This document shows, in pieces, positions 40,903 to 50,697 of a stretch of DNA of 64,000 nucleotides. The position numbers were made by a program, and so were the translations under genes. The notes beneath the pieces were generated by a model, which ran no database searches, had not been told where the DNA came from, and saw nothing but the letters and a program-made list of their open reading frames with translations. The stretch's first letter is position 1. Each line of letters starts with the position of its first letter. The stretch is from Paulinella micropora (Eukaryota > Cercozoa > Imbricatea > Euglyphida > Paulinellidae): contig WBZZ01000491.1 of NCBI GenBank assembly GCA_019918135.1, positions 1 to 64,000 of the forward strand, written 5' to 3'.

Positions 40903-42129
40903 ATGGGGCTGTACGGCGGCTGGAAGACGCTAGAGGAGGTCAGCCCCGAGGCGCTGTCCGCGGGCGTCGTCGACTCTCTGCCCGCAAACACCCGCGTAAT
41001 TGTACAGGACACGCTCGTGAGGCTGCAGAAGGCCTGCGCGCGCGCCAAGAAACAGCGCGCGGCCGGCGACGGTGCCGGTGTCTGGCGCCGGCTGGCGCTG
41101 GACCTGGTGCTAGAGCCGCTGCGCACCCTGCAGGCCAACGCCATTGTGCTGGTCGCCGACAAGCCGGCGCTCGTCACGCCGCTCAAGCAAGCGACGCAGC
41201 AGAAGCGCCGCGCGCGACAGTCGCAGAGCCAGCTGCCCTCGGTGGTCTCGGTCGGGACGGGTGACGGACTGCTGGACGCCGGCGAGAAATGTTTACCAAA
41301 TGCCTTCGTCGAGGACCTGATTGGCAGCCGCGAGCACCGGCCGCTGCTGCTGCGGCACGTGCAAGATATTCTGCTCAACAACGCGCCGGCAATTGTCGCG
41401 GCGCTCAAGGTCCGCCAGACTGCGGGGTCGCGCCTGGTGCTGGACCTGGGCTTTGGCGTGCACAGCCTCGCGCCCGACGAGGGCGGCGACTGGGCCTGGC
41501 GCGCGGGGCCCGAGGAGCCCGTGGCCGAGGGCGAGGCCGACCTCGGCGTCTTCCGCTGGATCCAGCGCTGGCACAGCCGGTTTAGTGGCTGGCATTACGT
41601 AGCGGATACGGTCGATACGGATTTCCTGGTGTTGGGGCTCATGGTCGCCAACGCGCAGAACGGGCTAGATTTGTTTGTCAATTTTCAACAGAAATTTTTG
41701 TTGCATATCAACCCCGTTTTGGACGCGGTGCGTCGGACGCCCGGCGGATTGGCGGCGTTTTTGCGCGCTCTTTGTCTGCACGGCACCGACTTCTTGGACA
41801 AGTCCGCGGTTTGTCCGACAGTACAATGCCGCTCGCTGTTGGTGGTACAAGAAGACCGCGCGCGAAGTTCGCTGTCTTTGACCACCAAAGAGTTTGTGCA
41901 TGATATCTGTGCGGCCTACATACACAAGAGCAGGAAGTCAGTGCCCGCGGAATCTAAGCTGAGCACTGAGTGGTTGCACGAGCAAACCAAAAACCTCAAC
42001 AAACGGCTGCCGGCGCTAGCCACGCTGAAGCAATCAGCTGAAATATATAACCTGCAAATCCAATACTGGTCCAGTGTACTGGAGCCAGAATCGACAGTGA
42101 CAGCCCACAAGAAACGACGACTGCGCTGA
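40903..42129 (+). CDS. FEN1/XPG-like protein, divergent
   Basis: A 408-residue protein, best start ATG at 40903 (MGLYGGWKTLEEVSPEAL), matching the conserved 'MGI-x-G-L' opening of FEN1/XPG flap nucleases. Further on, AIVLVADKPALVTPLKQAT aligns with the XPG-N 'F-D-G-x-x-P' region. YVADTVDTDFLVLGLM resembles the XPG-I segment with acidic metal ligands, and LHGTDFLDKS resembles the 'G-x-D-Y/F' motif of the C-terminal active site. Several canonical acidic residues are not obvious, so activity is uncertain. The C-terminus is basic (HKKRRLR) like a nuclear signal. FEN1-like nucleases process DNA flaps and occur in several large DNA virus groups. This fits with the ERCC4 nuclease as a DNA-processing pair. 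Confidence 0.5.
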   Translation: MGLYGGWKTLEEVSPEALSAGVVDSLPANTRVIVQDTLVRLQKACARAKKQRAAGDGAGVWRRLALDLVLEPLRTLQANAIVLVADKPALVTPLKQATQQKRRARQSQSQLPSVVSVGTGDGLLDAGEKCLPNAFVEDLIGSREHRPLLLRHVQDILLNNAPAIVAALKVRQTAGSRLVLDLGFGVHSLAPDEGGDWAWRAGPEEPVAEGEADLGVFRWIQRWHSRFSGWHYVADTVDTDFLVLGLMVANAQNGLDLFVNFQQKFLLHINPVLDAVRRTPGGLAAFLRALCLHGTDFLDKSAVCPTVQCRSLLVVQEDRARSSLSLTTKEFVHDICAAYIHKSRKSVPAESKLSTEWLHEQTKNLNKRLPALATLKQSAEIYNLQIQYWSSVLEPESTVTAHKKRRLR

Positions 42130-42370
42130 AGCAGCTTGGATTGATTGCGTAAATTATGACTCTTGACAGTGTTTCCGAACTCGGTAGTTAAAATTTCCTA
42201 GTCACGCCAGAAAGAATTCAAATTTTAATACCCAGAACCACCACGCCACTTCCGCTCGGTTTCTCATGTCTGAGCGCGAGTGTGTCCAAAAAAGGAGACG
42301 ATTTTTTTTTGAACGCACCGGCGCACAGCAATTTACTCTCGGGGGGGCTTGTCCTAGGTCGCACCAAGGC

Positions 42371-43921
42371 TTACGCAGGGCGACGAGCGTGCCGCACGAA
42401 TTCTGCGCTGGGCAGTGGCGCTACCACCCGGTCCTGCAGGTCAATCGCGGTGGCCGGTTGGTGGTACCGGCAGTTGTGGAACAGCAGCTTACGACCCTCA
42501 GCGCGCGAGTTTATCAGCCCCGCAGAAAAGTTGGGAGCTAAGACGCATTCATCCACCAGGACCGGCGCGGGGATCCTGCCGTCTACACGCAGGCTGGCTA
42601 ACGAGGAGTCCCGAACCGAGATCTCGGAGCCTGCGAATACGAATAGCCTGTAAGCGTTGGTCGGGACATGACGCGCCTTGCATCCGAGGTTTACAGAAAT
42701 GTGCTGTGCTCCCAGGCCACTCAGGGCCAGCTGCCGCGGGACTTTGCATTCTCCCACACAGTCGCCCCTGCGTACCTTAATGACGCCGAACCCTACGGGC
42801 TGAGGCTGTGTTTGTATTTTTGTCAGGGTCACATCTTGAACAGTGTTGGACAGCTGGATCGTTAGGTTGGGCCTGCCTGCACCAGGCCTGCCAGCGCGCT
42901 CGAAATTGATGTTGTATTTTTGGTCGTGCAGCTGGATTGTCAGCTCGGGCGCAGCCCTGTTGTCGACGCGGCACGTAACTTGAGCCAGGCCTAAGTTAGG
43001 TCCTAGCTCGACGCTCTGCAGAGCTCCCGTGAACGAAAAGTCTAATTGTCGCGTGTTCGGCTCTGCATTCAGCGGTCTGACGACCCCGAGCTTGCTAATT
43101 ACCGGGCAAAAACCGGCCAGCAGGAAATTCAGCAGCTCACGCATTGCTGTCGATGTGCTGATTTCCAGTGTGACTGACCGAACCTTGGCCAGGTTGCCTA
43201 GGAATTGCTTGGCCTCGGCATGATGCGGGGCCAGCCTTCTGATGGCCTCGAGGTTCTGTCTTACGTTAGTAGCACTGCCCTGCGCCGCCCACTGTTCGAG
43301 CAAGCGATCACCGACTAGTGGCAGCAGGACTGGATCGTGCAACGTGTAGTTCTGAACTAGGTACAGCGGGTCTAGCAAGCTTTGGCGAAACAGCAGCTGC
43401 CCGAGCCAGCCAGCGCCAATGGGTTGACGCGGAACATAAGCAGCCACCCTATTTTGCAGCGCCTCTCGGTAGTTCTCTCTCCTGAAACGAAGGTTTTGTA
43501 CAGTGTATCCTGGCACTATTTCGGCGTACTGGCACTCGTATACGCAGCCATTCCGCAGCAGTGCGCAAAGGCGCGAGAGGTACGTCAAGAAAGAGTTGTA
43601 GACATAGGCGTTGCACAGCAAGGCCAGAATTTTGTAGAGCTCCTCTTTTATGAACTGGCTGTTGGTGTCGGGCTCTAGATCGGCAGGCAGCATGAGGACA
43701 ATGACCAGCGCGCGGTGCGTGCTCAGCGCCCGCTCGAAGCTGCCGTTTGTGACGGGCCGGGCTAGTTCCCAGGATTCCGTACGCAGAGCTATAGGCAACA
43801 CGAGCGTGTCGTTTTGTGCTGCTCGGGCAGTAACGCTACCGGCTAGGCGCGGCAGTCCTTGAATTTCATTTTCTTTTAGGTCGTTGTCCCGCAACAATTG
43901 TGCGAAAAAGTTATGAGCCAT
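42371..43921 (-). CDS. Unknown protein, 516 residues
   Basis: An intact frame starting MAHNFFAQLLRDNDLKENEI. The first 270 residues are largely helical and Leu/Ala-rich. The last 250 look beta-rich, with alternating hydrophobic strands (VTLEISTSTAMREL, TIQLHDQKYNINF, HISVNLGCKARHV). No signal peptide and no recognisable catalytic motif. A TATA-like TATTTAAAG lies about 45 bp before the start. It is convergent with the FEN1-like gene (240 bp apart). A structural (capsid or tegument) protein is possible but unproven. It is the last gene of the GC-rich block. Confidence 0.65.
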   Translation of the reverse strand: MAHNFFAQLLRDNDLKENEIQGLPRLAGSVTARAAQNDTLVLPIALRTESWELARPVTNGSFERALSTHRALVIVLMLPADLEPDTNSQFIKEELYKILALLCNAYVYNSFLTYLSRLCALLRNGCVYECQYAEIVPGYTVQNLRFRRENYREALQNRVAAYVPRQPIGAGWLGQLLFRQSLLDPLYLVQNYTLHDPVLLPLVGDRLLEQWAAQGSATNVRQNLEAIRRLAPHHAEAKQFLGNLAKVRSVTLEISTSTAMRELLNFLLAGFCPVISKLGVVRPLNAEPNTRQLDFSFTGALQSVELGPNLGLAQVTCRVDNRAAPELTIQLHDQKYNINFERAGRPGAGRPNLTIQLSNTVQDVTLTKIQTQPQPVGFGVIKVRRGDCVGECKVPRQLALSGLGAQHISVNLGCKARHVPTNAYRLFVFAGSEISVRDSSLASLRVDGRIPAPVLVDECVLAPNFSAGLINSRAEGRKLLFHNCRYHQPATAIDLQDRVVAPLPSAEFVRHARRPA

Positions 43922-44087
43922 TTTTTAAAGAGCTAGCTGTCTCTCTCTCTCTCTTTAAATAGTAAGATATCATCTTTAAAAAAAAACCAGAGAATGAGAC
44001 AAAACAGAAAAGTACGTGATTTTTTTCTTTGGTGCCACCCTCTTTCCTCTCTCCTTCCTCCCTCTATCTTCTGCTCCCTCCCAAAAT

Positions 44088-44550
44088 TTCTTTCGGTTGC
44101 CGCAGAATTCGACTAAAAAGATTTCGTGAAGATTTGCCGAGGTTTGGTCGAGAGATAGTTGTCGTGAAATTCGTCGGGTTCTGAATCTTGCGAAAAAAAA
44201 AGATTTTGGCAATCCTGCTAATTTGTGAGAGCAAGAATTTTCGGGAGACGACGGCGGGCGGGGAAAATAAAAAAAGTCGTTAAAATTTCCCCGCCCGCCG
44301 TCGTCTCCCGAATTTTTTGCTATCCGCTTTGCAGGATTGCCGAAATGTCCTTCGCTAACAAAAAAGCCGGTCGGTAGCCGCAAAATCCGTCCAAAGCCGT
44401 TTCGCGAAGATTTGCCGAAGTTTGCGGTCGAAAGCTACTTTGTCGCGAAATTCACCGGGTTCCGGATCTTGCGAAAAAAAAGTTTGGGACATTTCGGCAA
44501 TGGATGAAAGCGGATAGCAAAAAAATCGGGAAACGACGGCGGGCGGGGAA
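44088..44550. repeat. Direct/inverted repeat cluster (three related copies)
   Basis: Unit A (44088-44270) and unit B (44367-44550) are direct repeats, roughly 80% alike over about 180 bp. Each contains CGAAGATTTGCCGA-type sequence and ends in GACGACGGCGGGCGGGGAAAA. Between them the terminal 65 bp occurs inverted (44285-44345), forming a palindrome around 44236-44320 centred on GTCGTTAA. No coding capacity. It lies exactly between the GC-rich block and the Gypsy pol half, so it may be the terminal or insertion structure of a mobile element. Confidence 0.75.
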
Positions 44551-44562
44551 AACGTAAGGCTC

Positions 44563-45357
44563 CTTTGCAATATGCGAGACTTATTGACATGCTGGTGGAG
44601 CTCGGCAAAGATGATGAGTCGGACATGGTCACGTATGAAAAGACGGGCCTAGATGATGTCTCGGAAGAAGACTTAGGCTTGGATGAGGACAGAGAACCCC
44701 TCAAGCAGACTAAGAAGATGTCTGATGAAGATTTCCAAGAGGCGGCGCGGAAAATTTTAGAAGACGGAGTAGGCACGGAGAGAGAGAAGGAGCTTTTAAA
44801 AGCCAAATTGGAGGCGAACAAAGAAATTTTTGATCCTCCATATACAGGTGGTGTCAAGCCTGAGGACTTCACAGCGGTTATTTACAAAATACCGGGTGCG
44901 GAGCCGTCACCGGCACCACGAAGGGCGAACTTGAGTTTACATGAGGCGAAGATAGCGGAGGAGCTAGCAAGACAGTTGCTCAATGAGGACTTTATTGAGA
45001 GATCAACATCTCCAATAGTCTCACAGCCGAGAATAGTGCCGAAGCCAGCTGGGAGGAGAATGGCGCCTGACAGTTAACTATGCAGAAGATACTAAGCAGT
45101 CAGTACGATGATCTGACAGACGGAGAATTTATGAGAAGGAGGGGACAGAAAGCGGGAGAATATGCATTTTTCTATATCGATGACATTATCGTATACTCTA
45201 ACACAATGGAGGAGCATATCGATCATCTGTCCGATACATTCAGGCGCATCGGAGCTTTTGGCCTGAAGTGCAATCTGAAGAAGTGTCAACTTGCCAAGAC
45301 GAGTGTGACATATTTAGGGTACGAGATCTCTCATAACCGAGTCTCGATATCTTAGGA
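44563..45357 (+). pseudogene. pol: Gypsy reverse transcriptase, internally deleted
   Basis: Starts in frame at KAPLQYARLIDML, then a long charged linker. The RT start follows (AELARQLLNEDFIERSTSPI, VPKPAGEWRLTVNY in the shifted frame) and, after about 15 codons, YAFFYIDDIIVYSNTMEEHI with the catalytic Y-x-D-D. About 100 residues of the fingers and palm, including the first catalytic Asp and the 'P-F-G-L-x-N-A-P' box, are missing. The thumb-proximal part (NLKKCQLAKTSVTYLGYEIS) remains, and an in-frame TAG ends it at 45355. It is inactive, and fits Ty3/Gypsy by motif order. Confidence 0.8.
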
Positions 45358-45361
45358 GAAG

Positions 45362-46285
45362 AGGGAGGAGATTATGAATCGACCGATACCAAAGAACCGC
45401 ACTGAATTGCACTCATTCCTTGCGATGGCGCAATACTACAGCCAGTTCATACCCGATTGGGGTGCAACACGTCCTAAGTTGGAGAGAATGATTGATTTTG
45501 GAGACTTTGAGAAGTGGGATGAAGAGGCTTTGCAAGCGTTTCATACGCTCAAAGATCTTATTTACAAAGACCCGAAGGATGGAGGACTGGTGTTAACGAT
45601 GCCCGACTTCACGAAACAATTCGTAGTCGATACAGATGCATCTAAGTTTGCGATTGGGGCTGTATTACAGCAGGAAGATGAGGAGAAGAAATTAAGCCCA
45701 ATCATGTTTATTAGTAGATAGTTGTGTGCAGCGGAGAGAAACTATTGCACAAGGCAAAGAGAGGCGTTGGCGGTGGTATGGGCCCTCAAGAGGCTCAGAG
45801 AGTATTTGTGGGGAGGACCTCAATTTATTGTTAGAACTGATCATCATAACCTGTTATGGTTGATGAATCATGAACAGACGGGACGGCTGGCGCGGTGGCA
45901 AGCGTTCTTGTCTTGTTTCGATTTTACAATGGTCCATCTACCGGGGAAGCGAAATGTGGTCGCTGATAGCCTCTCTAGGCTAGAGTTTAACTCAGAAGTA
46001 TCGGCGTTGGTGTCCACGGTGGAGATGGAAGACTTGTCCACTGACAAGGTGTATGAGGTCAGCCACATTGAGACGATGGGGATGGCGAGTGGAGTCCGAT
46101 ATGACCGCACAAGTCTACGGTACAGTCCACAAGGCCCGGATCATGGGATATGTTGTGAGCTACATACTCAGGAGGACGCTGAGTGGTCCTATGAGGTATA
46201 TGAGAATGCGAAGGAGAACATAAGAGAGGAAGAGGAGACGCAGGAAGTTTATGCGAGCCTCCTCAAGAGCGGAGAAGTGACCTAG
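45362..46285 (+). pseudogene. pol: Gypsy RNase H region and linker
   Basis: The frame is the same as the RT end but is separated by in-frame TAG codons at 45355 and 45721. It has the RT-connection LHSFLAMAQYYSQFIPDWG, then RNase H: FVVDTDASKFAIGAVLQQ (catalytic D-A-S), AERNYCTRQREALAVVWALK (catalytic E), FIVRTDHHNLLWLMN (catalytic D) and HLPGKRNVVADSLSRL (last D). The RNase H catalytic residues are intact apart from the stops. Lineage: Ty3/Gypsy (Metaviridae-type). Confidence 0.85.
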
Positions 46286-46596
46286 ACCATGACCCGGAGA
46301 GGATCGGGGTAAGGCTAGAAGATGCTACTATCCATATAATAGCCTCGCCTACCGCATGGAGGCAACAACAGGCTCAAAATCCGGAGTTTAAAGAACTGAT
46401 ACAGTTATATCAGAACCCGGATGAGCTAAAGATGACGAAAGCGATCAAAGATCAAATGAAGGAGATGGGATGGAGAGATGGTCTACTGTGATACAAGGGC
46501 CTTCACGGTCGCTATGCGTCACAGCCGGACAAATGGCTTTGGGTACCGGAGAGTCTGAGACGATTTATATTTGTCGCAGCCCACAATTGCCCACTT

Positions 46597-47640
46597 TTGG
46601 CGCATCCGGGTCGACAACGAACTCACATGTTCGTAGCGAGGCGATTCTGGTGGCAGAAGATGAAGGAGGAGATAGATCAGGCGGTGGATGCATGCATCCC
46701 GTGCAAGATAAACAAAACACCGCTTAAGGCAAATTTTGGCCTGATCGGCGAATTTCCTCTTCATGCGGGGATGTTTGAGTTTAAAAACATTGATCATGTG
46801 GGACCTTTCCCAGAATCGAAGGATGGTTACAAATACCTCCTCACGGCTATTGACAGAGCCACCAACTATGTGTGGATCATCCCTGTCAAAGACGTTACCG
46901 GCAAGACGACGACCGAGGCGCTGATCGATAGGATCATCTCACAGATCGGAGTACCAAGAAAGATATGTTCTGATCGAGGCTCGGACGTTAATAACGAGGT
47001 CATCGACAAACTATCTAAGTATTACGGGATGAAATGGCAATATGTTACTGCCTATAACCCGCGAGCAAATGGTAAAATCGAGCGGGTACACAGACCCCTC
47101 AAAGCATCGCTACCCCTCAAAGCATCGCTAAAGATGTATTGCACGAAGAAGGAGAATCAAAGAGCATGGGTCGAGGCAGCACCATCATTTGCGTTTGCAA
47201 TGAACTGTCTACCCTCTACGGCGTTAGGAGGCTCGAAGAGCTCAATCTCACCATATCAGCTAGTATATGGGCGTGAGCCTGATATCCCGACTTCGCTCCT
47301 TCACCCAAAAGACACTTGGGCGGATGCGGATGAGTTGTTTGGGATGAGACTTAGAGTAAAGATGGAGGCGGAGCAAATAGTCAGGGCGCATAGAGAGGCG
47401 GAGCGCCGAAAGACGGATGCTGAAGGGGTGCGACAAGCGCACTTGGATCAGATCAAATTCCAGGTCGGGGATATTGTACTATTGTACCATCCTCAGGTCC
47501 CGAAGGGATCCCCCCGGAGTCAGCTCTAAGCTGTTCACTTATTGGAAAGGACCTTATCAAATCATGGAACAGACGGGACCTCTGAACTACAAGAGGTGCA
47601 AAATGTGAATGTACGAAGGCTGATTAAGTATGATCCTTCT
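46597..47640 (+). pseudogene. pol: Gypsy integrase with GPY/F module
   Basis: It starts in the zinc-binding HHCC part (HPGRQRTHMFVARRFW, CIPCKINK). The rve core follows with NIDHVGPFPESKDGY, ICSDRGSDVNN and the third residue in PRANGKIERVHRPL, a complete D-D-35-E set. A 17-bp tandem duplication (near 47090-47125) repeats PLKASL. After a shift near 47530 the GPY/F module (FTYWKGPYQIMEQTGPLNY) is recognisable and coding continues to about 47670. Frames between 46286 and 46596 also look coding but are broken. The 34-residue D-D to E spacing and GPY/F end are diagnostic of Gypsy-type integrase. Confidence 0.85.
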
Positions 47641-47670
47641 TACTGGAAGATGAATCCGTTGAGGAGGCGT

Positions 47671-48529
47671 TAAAACGGATGAAAGATGATTTCAAAGAGG
47701 ATTTCAAAGAGGTGCCGCCCATCCACAAGGAGGCTGGCATAGACTAAGAAGATGCTTATCGGGCACCGATAGCTGAGAAGGAGGAGAGTGAGGTTGGCAG
47801 TAAGGAAAAGACTGACCGCATAAGCGCGGTGGGGACTCAATCTAAACCTCCGCGAGAGCACGGTGGAAAGAAGGAAAAGATCACAGAGGCGCAGCTAAGG
47901 AGAGCGCGGAATGATCTTATCAACGACCAACCGAGGAAGGTGATGAGGTCAATGAGATCAAAGGACGTCCACCCAGGAGGAGGAAGGGACGGACACTGAC
48001 CCAAACGCGGGCAGTGTTGAGATTGTCCATGAGCGATGGAAGGAAGGCGACGAGATAGCAACCAGCGCATGGGTGAAAGACGCTTTTTATCTGATGAGAC
48101 CAGCAGAACAACATGTTGCTGACGACACTCTCTCAGACTTATACTTGATGCGGGTCGTGGCAGTTTCACGAAAAACGTTTGTCACACGGGCACTCAAAAT
48201 ATTATCAGCCGCAAAAATGGTACAACCGATACTCCAGTTCTGGAGAAGTATGGACCCGGTTGAGGATCCAAAGGCAAGACATTATCTGCCAGTATATAAA
48301 GACGCAAAAAGTCTCCGAGACATGGAATGATACAATTACTCCCAGAGACAAGGATTACACTGCGTGGACCATTCAGACACTGCCAAGAGGAGTGCTTGAC
48401 GTCCCTTTTGACCTATCGCTGGGGGGAATCCCTAACAAGATCTGGGACATTCTCGAGCAGTCAAAGTTCGATCTGACTTTTGTTGGTGGCCCTCCACCAG
48501 GTATTGACTTACGATATACCGAAGAATGA
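47671..48529 (+). pseudogene. C-terminal extension of Gypsy Pol, unknown
   Basis: After the GPY/F module, coding-like sequence continues with an Arg/Lys/Glu-rich stretch, then a more globular part (YLMRPAEQHVADDTLSDL, RALKILSAAKMVQPIL). It ends with LPRGVLDVPFDLSLGG and a TGA at 48529. Several frame changes are needed. No chromodomain was recognised. It may be a lineage-specific tail domain or an extra ORF of the element. No 3' LTR was identified beyond it. Confidence 0.4.
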
Positions 48530-50200
48530 CTTTAATGATTATACTTTACCCAACAGTAACGGATGACTAAAACGATTGGTAGGTATTAATAACAGAACAA
48601 TAACTGGACCCACTTAATGGGGGCAGATATACCCACTCGGTCCATTAAGGTGGATTGGCATTAGTTATTCTGATAGGGGATCTAACCGCATAACCCGGTT
48701 AAATACATGGATATATTAGTTACCAAATCTATAGTCTAACACTCCCTCTGATTACTTTAGATTGGTACAAACTGTGACATAATTAAAGATAATCCTTAAG
48801 CCTGTGGAAATATGTATTAGCATAAAAATGATGGAAATTAAATTAATATTACACCTATCGATTATTCACTCCCTCTCCTCTCGTAGAAGTAGATACATCG
48901 GCTCTGCTAACAGGGATGTCCCATTCAGAGCTATGCCCCGGCCCATAGCGCAATACGTGTGACTCACGTACTGTAGTCCTGTAATAGCAGTGTGACGTAG
49001 GTAGTAGAGCGCTCGCACCCCTCAGTGCTATCCCTTAATCTAGCTACCTTATACTGCCTTCCCAGAAACTTATTATTTCTAACTTACTTCAAGGGGAGAC
49101 TCTAACTGAATGAAATATCATGTTATAATACTATCATATGCAATGAGTTGATCCCAGTTGATATAAATTTGAAAAATATGCACTAATAGCCATAAACATA
49201 GAATATGTAATCACATACATGATTTAAATAGTTAAATATCGGGGAAATATCAACCCGATTAGCATTGTCTGGAACGCATTGTCTGGGTCCCTGCAAGGTT
49301 GTCAAAACATAAAACATAAAAATGAGCGTAAATTTTGCGTGAAATTCGCAAACCCGCATATACCCGTCTGCACACACCAATACAACCTCATGCAATGAGA
49401 CATGCACAGAAACGAGAATAAACGCACATATTTATGATGCACATACGATAATGCAATAAAAACAGGTATAATTACTTAATATGTGACCGGGCAAATATGA
49501 CTTATATACAATACACATGACAGGTAAAGATATCGCTGGATAGCAGCAAAACAAACATGCTGGGCCTCCACAGCCTATACGCAGTTATGAACATGCCGGT
49601 TCCGCTACCTGAAGCACCTGCGGGTAAGATGTATGTAGTCATAGCATATAGATAAACATGTAACCATGAGAAACAAGATATGACAACACCATCCTGAAAT
49701 AATTCTGTATAGACGCGCAGCATTACCGACATTACAACAGAAAACATCAACATGAAGATAATAACATTAAAGGTTACATTTTAACATTAATTATCTATTA
49801 CATCTGACGGTTGTCATAGGATACAAGCATATACCGAGAAATATGAGCGATCCGATCACATCGACAACTATGTCTACCATTTAGTTGCGCTAACAAAATT
49901 ATAACCATAGTTCAAAGCTCCCTGGTGGCCTCATTGGGTCTACTTAGTTTACAATCTATATGTCTGGTCATAACTATTACTTTTAACTATTATCATGACA
50001 TTAACTTCGATTAAGTCTATATAGCAAAGTAGATCATCGACACATGCGATATAATTTATGTAACATGTATAAACTTCTAATGTCGCAATAACAGCAGTGG
50101 CTCTCTCTCCCCCTCGCTTTTCGGAGTTTCATGTAGCAAAAGTGAGTTTAGTTGATAAATATTTAGACATTAAAGGAGACAAGAGCAAAATACACAATCA
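48530..50200. other. AT-rich region without a supportable gene
   Basis: No good frame on either strand. The 3' LTR of the Gypsy element would be expected here, but I find no matching repeat elsewhere in the window. A CATA microsatellite (about 50239-50262) lies just outside this range, in the truncated PLV gene. Confidence 0.5.
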
Positions 50201-50261
50201 ATCAACAGCCGTATGCAGAGTGAACGACTGCAGCAGTATACATACATACATACATACATAC

Positions 50262-50468
50262 AGACGATTTTGTTCCTGTTTTTGTCCATATCCTAGTATT
50301 AATTGTATATGGAAAGATTTCCTGTAAAACTGGTGTTAATTGACCTACTACTGCTTCGCCAAAAGCGGTTTTTGAATTATTTGTTTCAATATCACCATCA
50401 TATCCAACTTTGACATTTATAAATTCTCCGTCAGGATTTTCTGCGATTAAGTTTTTCTGGTGGGGCAT
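50262..50468 (-). pseudogene. Truncated structural-protein start at the PLV left edge
   Basis: Starts at 50468 with MPHQKNLIAENPDGEFINVK. A TAFGEAVVGQLTPVLQEIF stretch recalls a conserved N-terminal segment seen in some phage and viral structural proteins (F-G-E...TP-x-x-Q...FPY). This is recalled, not searched. Coding-like sequence ends at a CATA microsatellite (50239-50262), so only about 65 codons remain. It follows one of the shared leader hairpins. The PLV is therefore probably truncated on this side. Confidence 0.4.
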
Positions 50469-50472
50469 CTCT

Positions 50473-50625
50473 TATATATAACAAAAAAAAAATATTTGAT
50501 CTATTAATTTTTTTTAGAATTGCGTGATATTTTAGAATTGCGCTTCTATCTGGCTAATCGCCAGATTTCTCGCTATGGATCCAACTTGTTGAATCTATAA
50601 TCTCAAACATCGTTTTTTTATTTAT
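50473..50625 (-). promoter_or_regulatory. Shared leader element with hairpin, gene at 50468
   Basis: Reading leftwards, AACGATGTTTGAG is followed by a hairpin with 7-bp arms (ATCTGGC and GCCAGAT, 5-nt loop). Then come GCGCAATTCTAAAATATCA and a second partial copy of CAATTCTAAAA. The same set of motifs precedes the penton and ATPase genes. Confidence 0.6.
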
Positions 50626-50679
50626 TATTTTTCACGATTTTTATCAACAAACGAGAATGAGTGAAACGAATGAAAGTGT

Positions 50680-50697
50680 AGTTGATAAATATCAACT
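50680..50697. terminator. Palindrome at the MCP stop codon
   Basis: A perfect palindrome AGTTGATAAATATCAACT (8-bp arms, 2-nt loop) overlaps the probable true MCP stop (TGA at 50692-50694). It could act as a hairpin 3'-end signal, as known for mimiviruses and their virophages. Confidence 0.45.

Noticed and set aside
22676-43921. Assignment of the block to herpesviruses, mirusviruses or nimaviruses
   Set aside because: I recognise no capsid, terminase, portal, polymerase or infectivity-factor gene, so no family can be named from sequence alone.
48530-50200. 3' LTR of the Gypsy element
   Set aside because: Expected here, but I could not match any part to sequence upstream of gag, where the 5' side is also missing.
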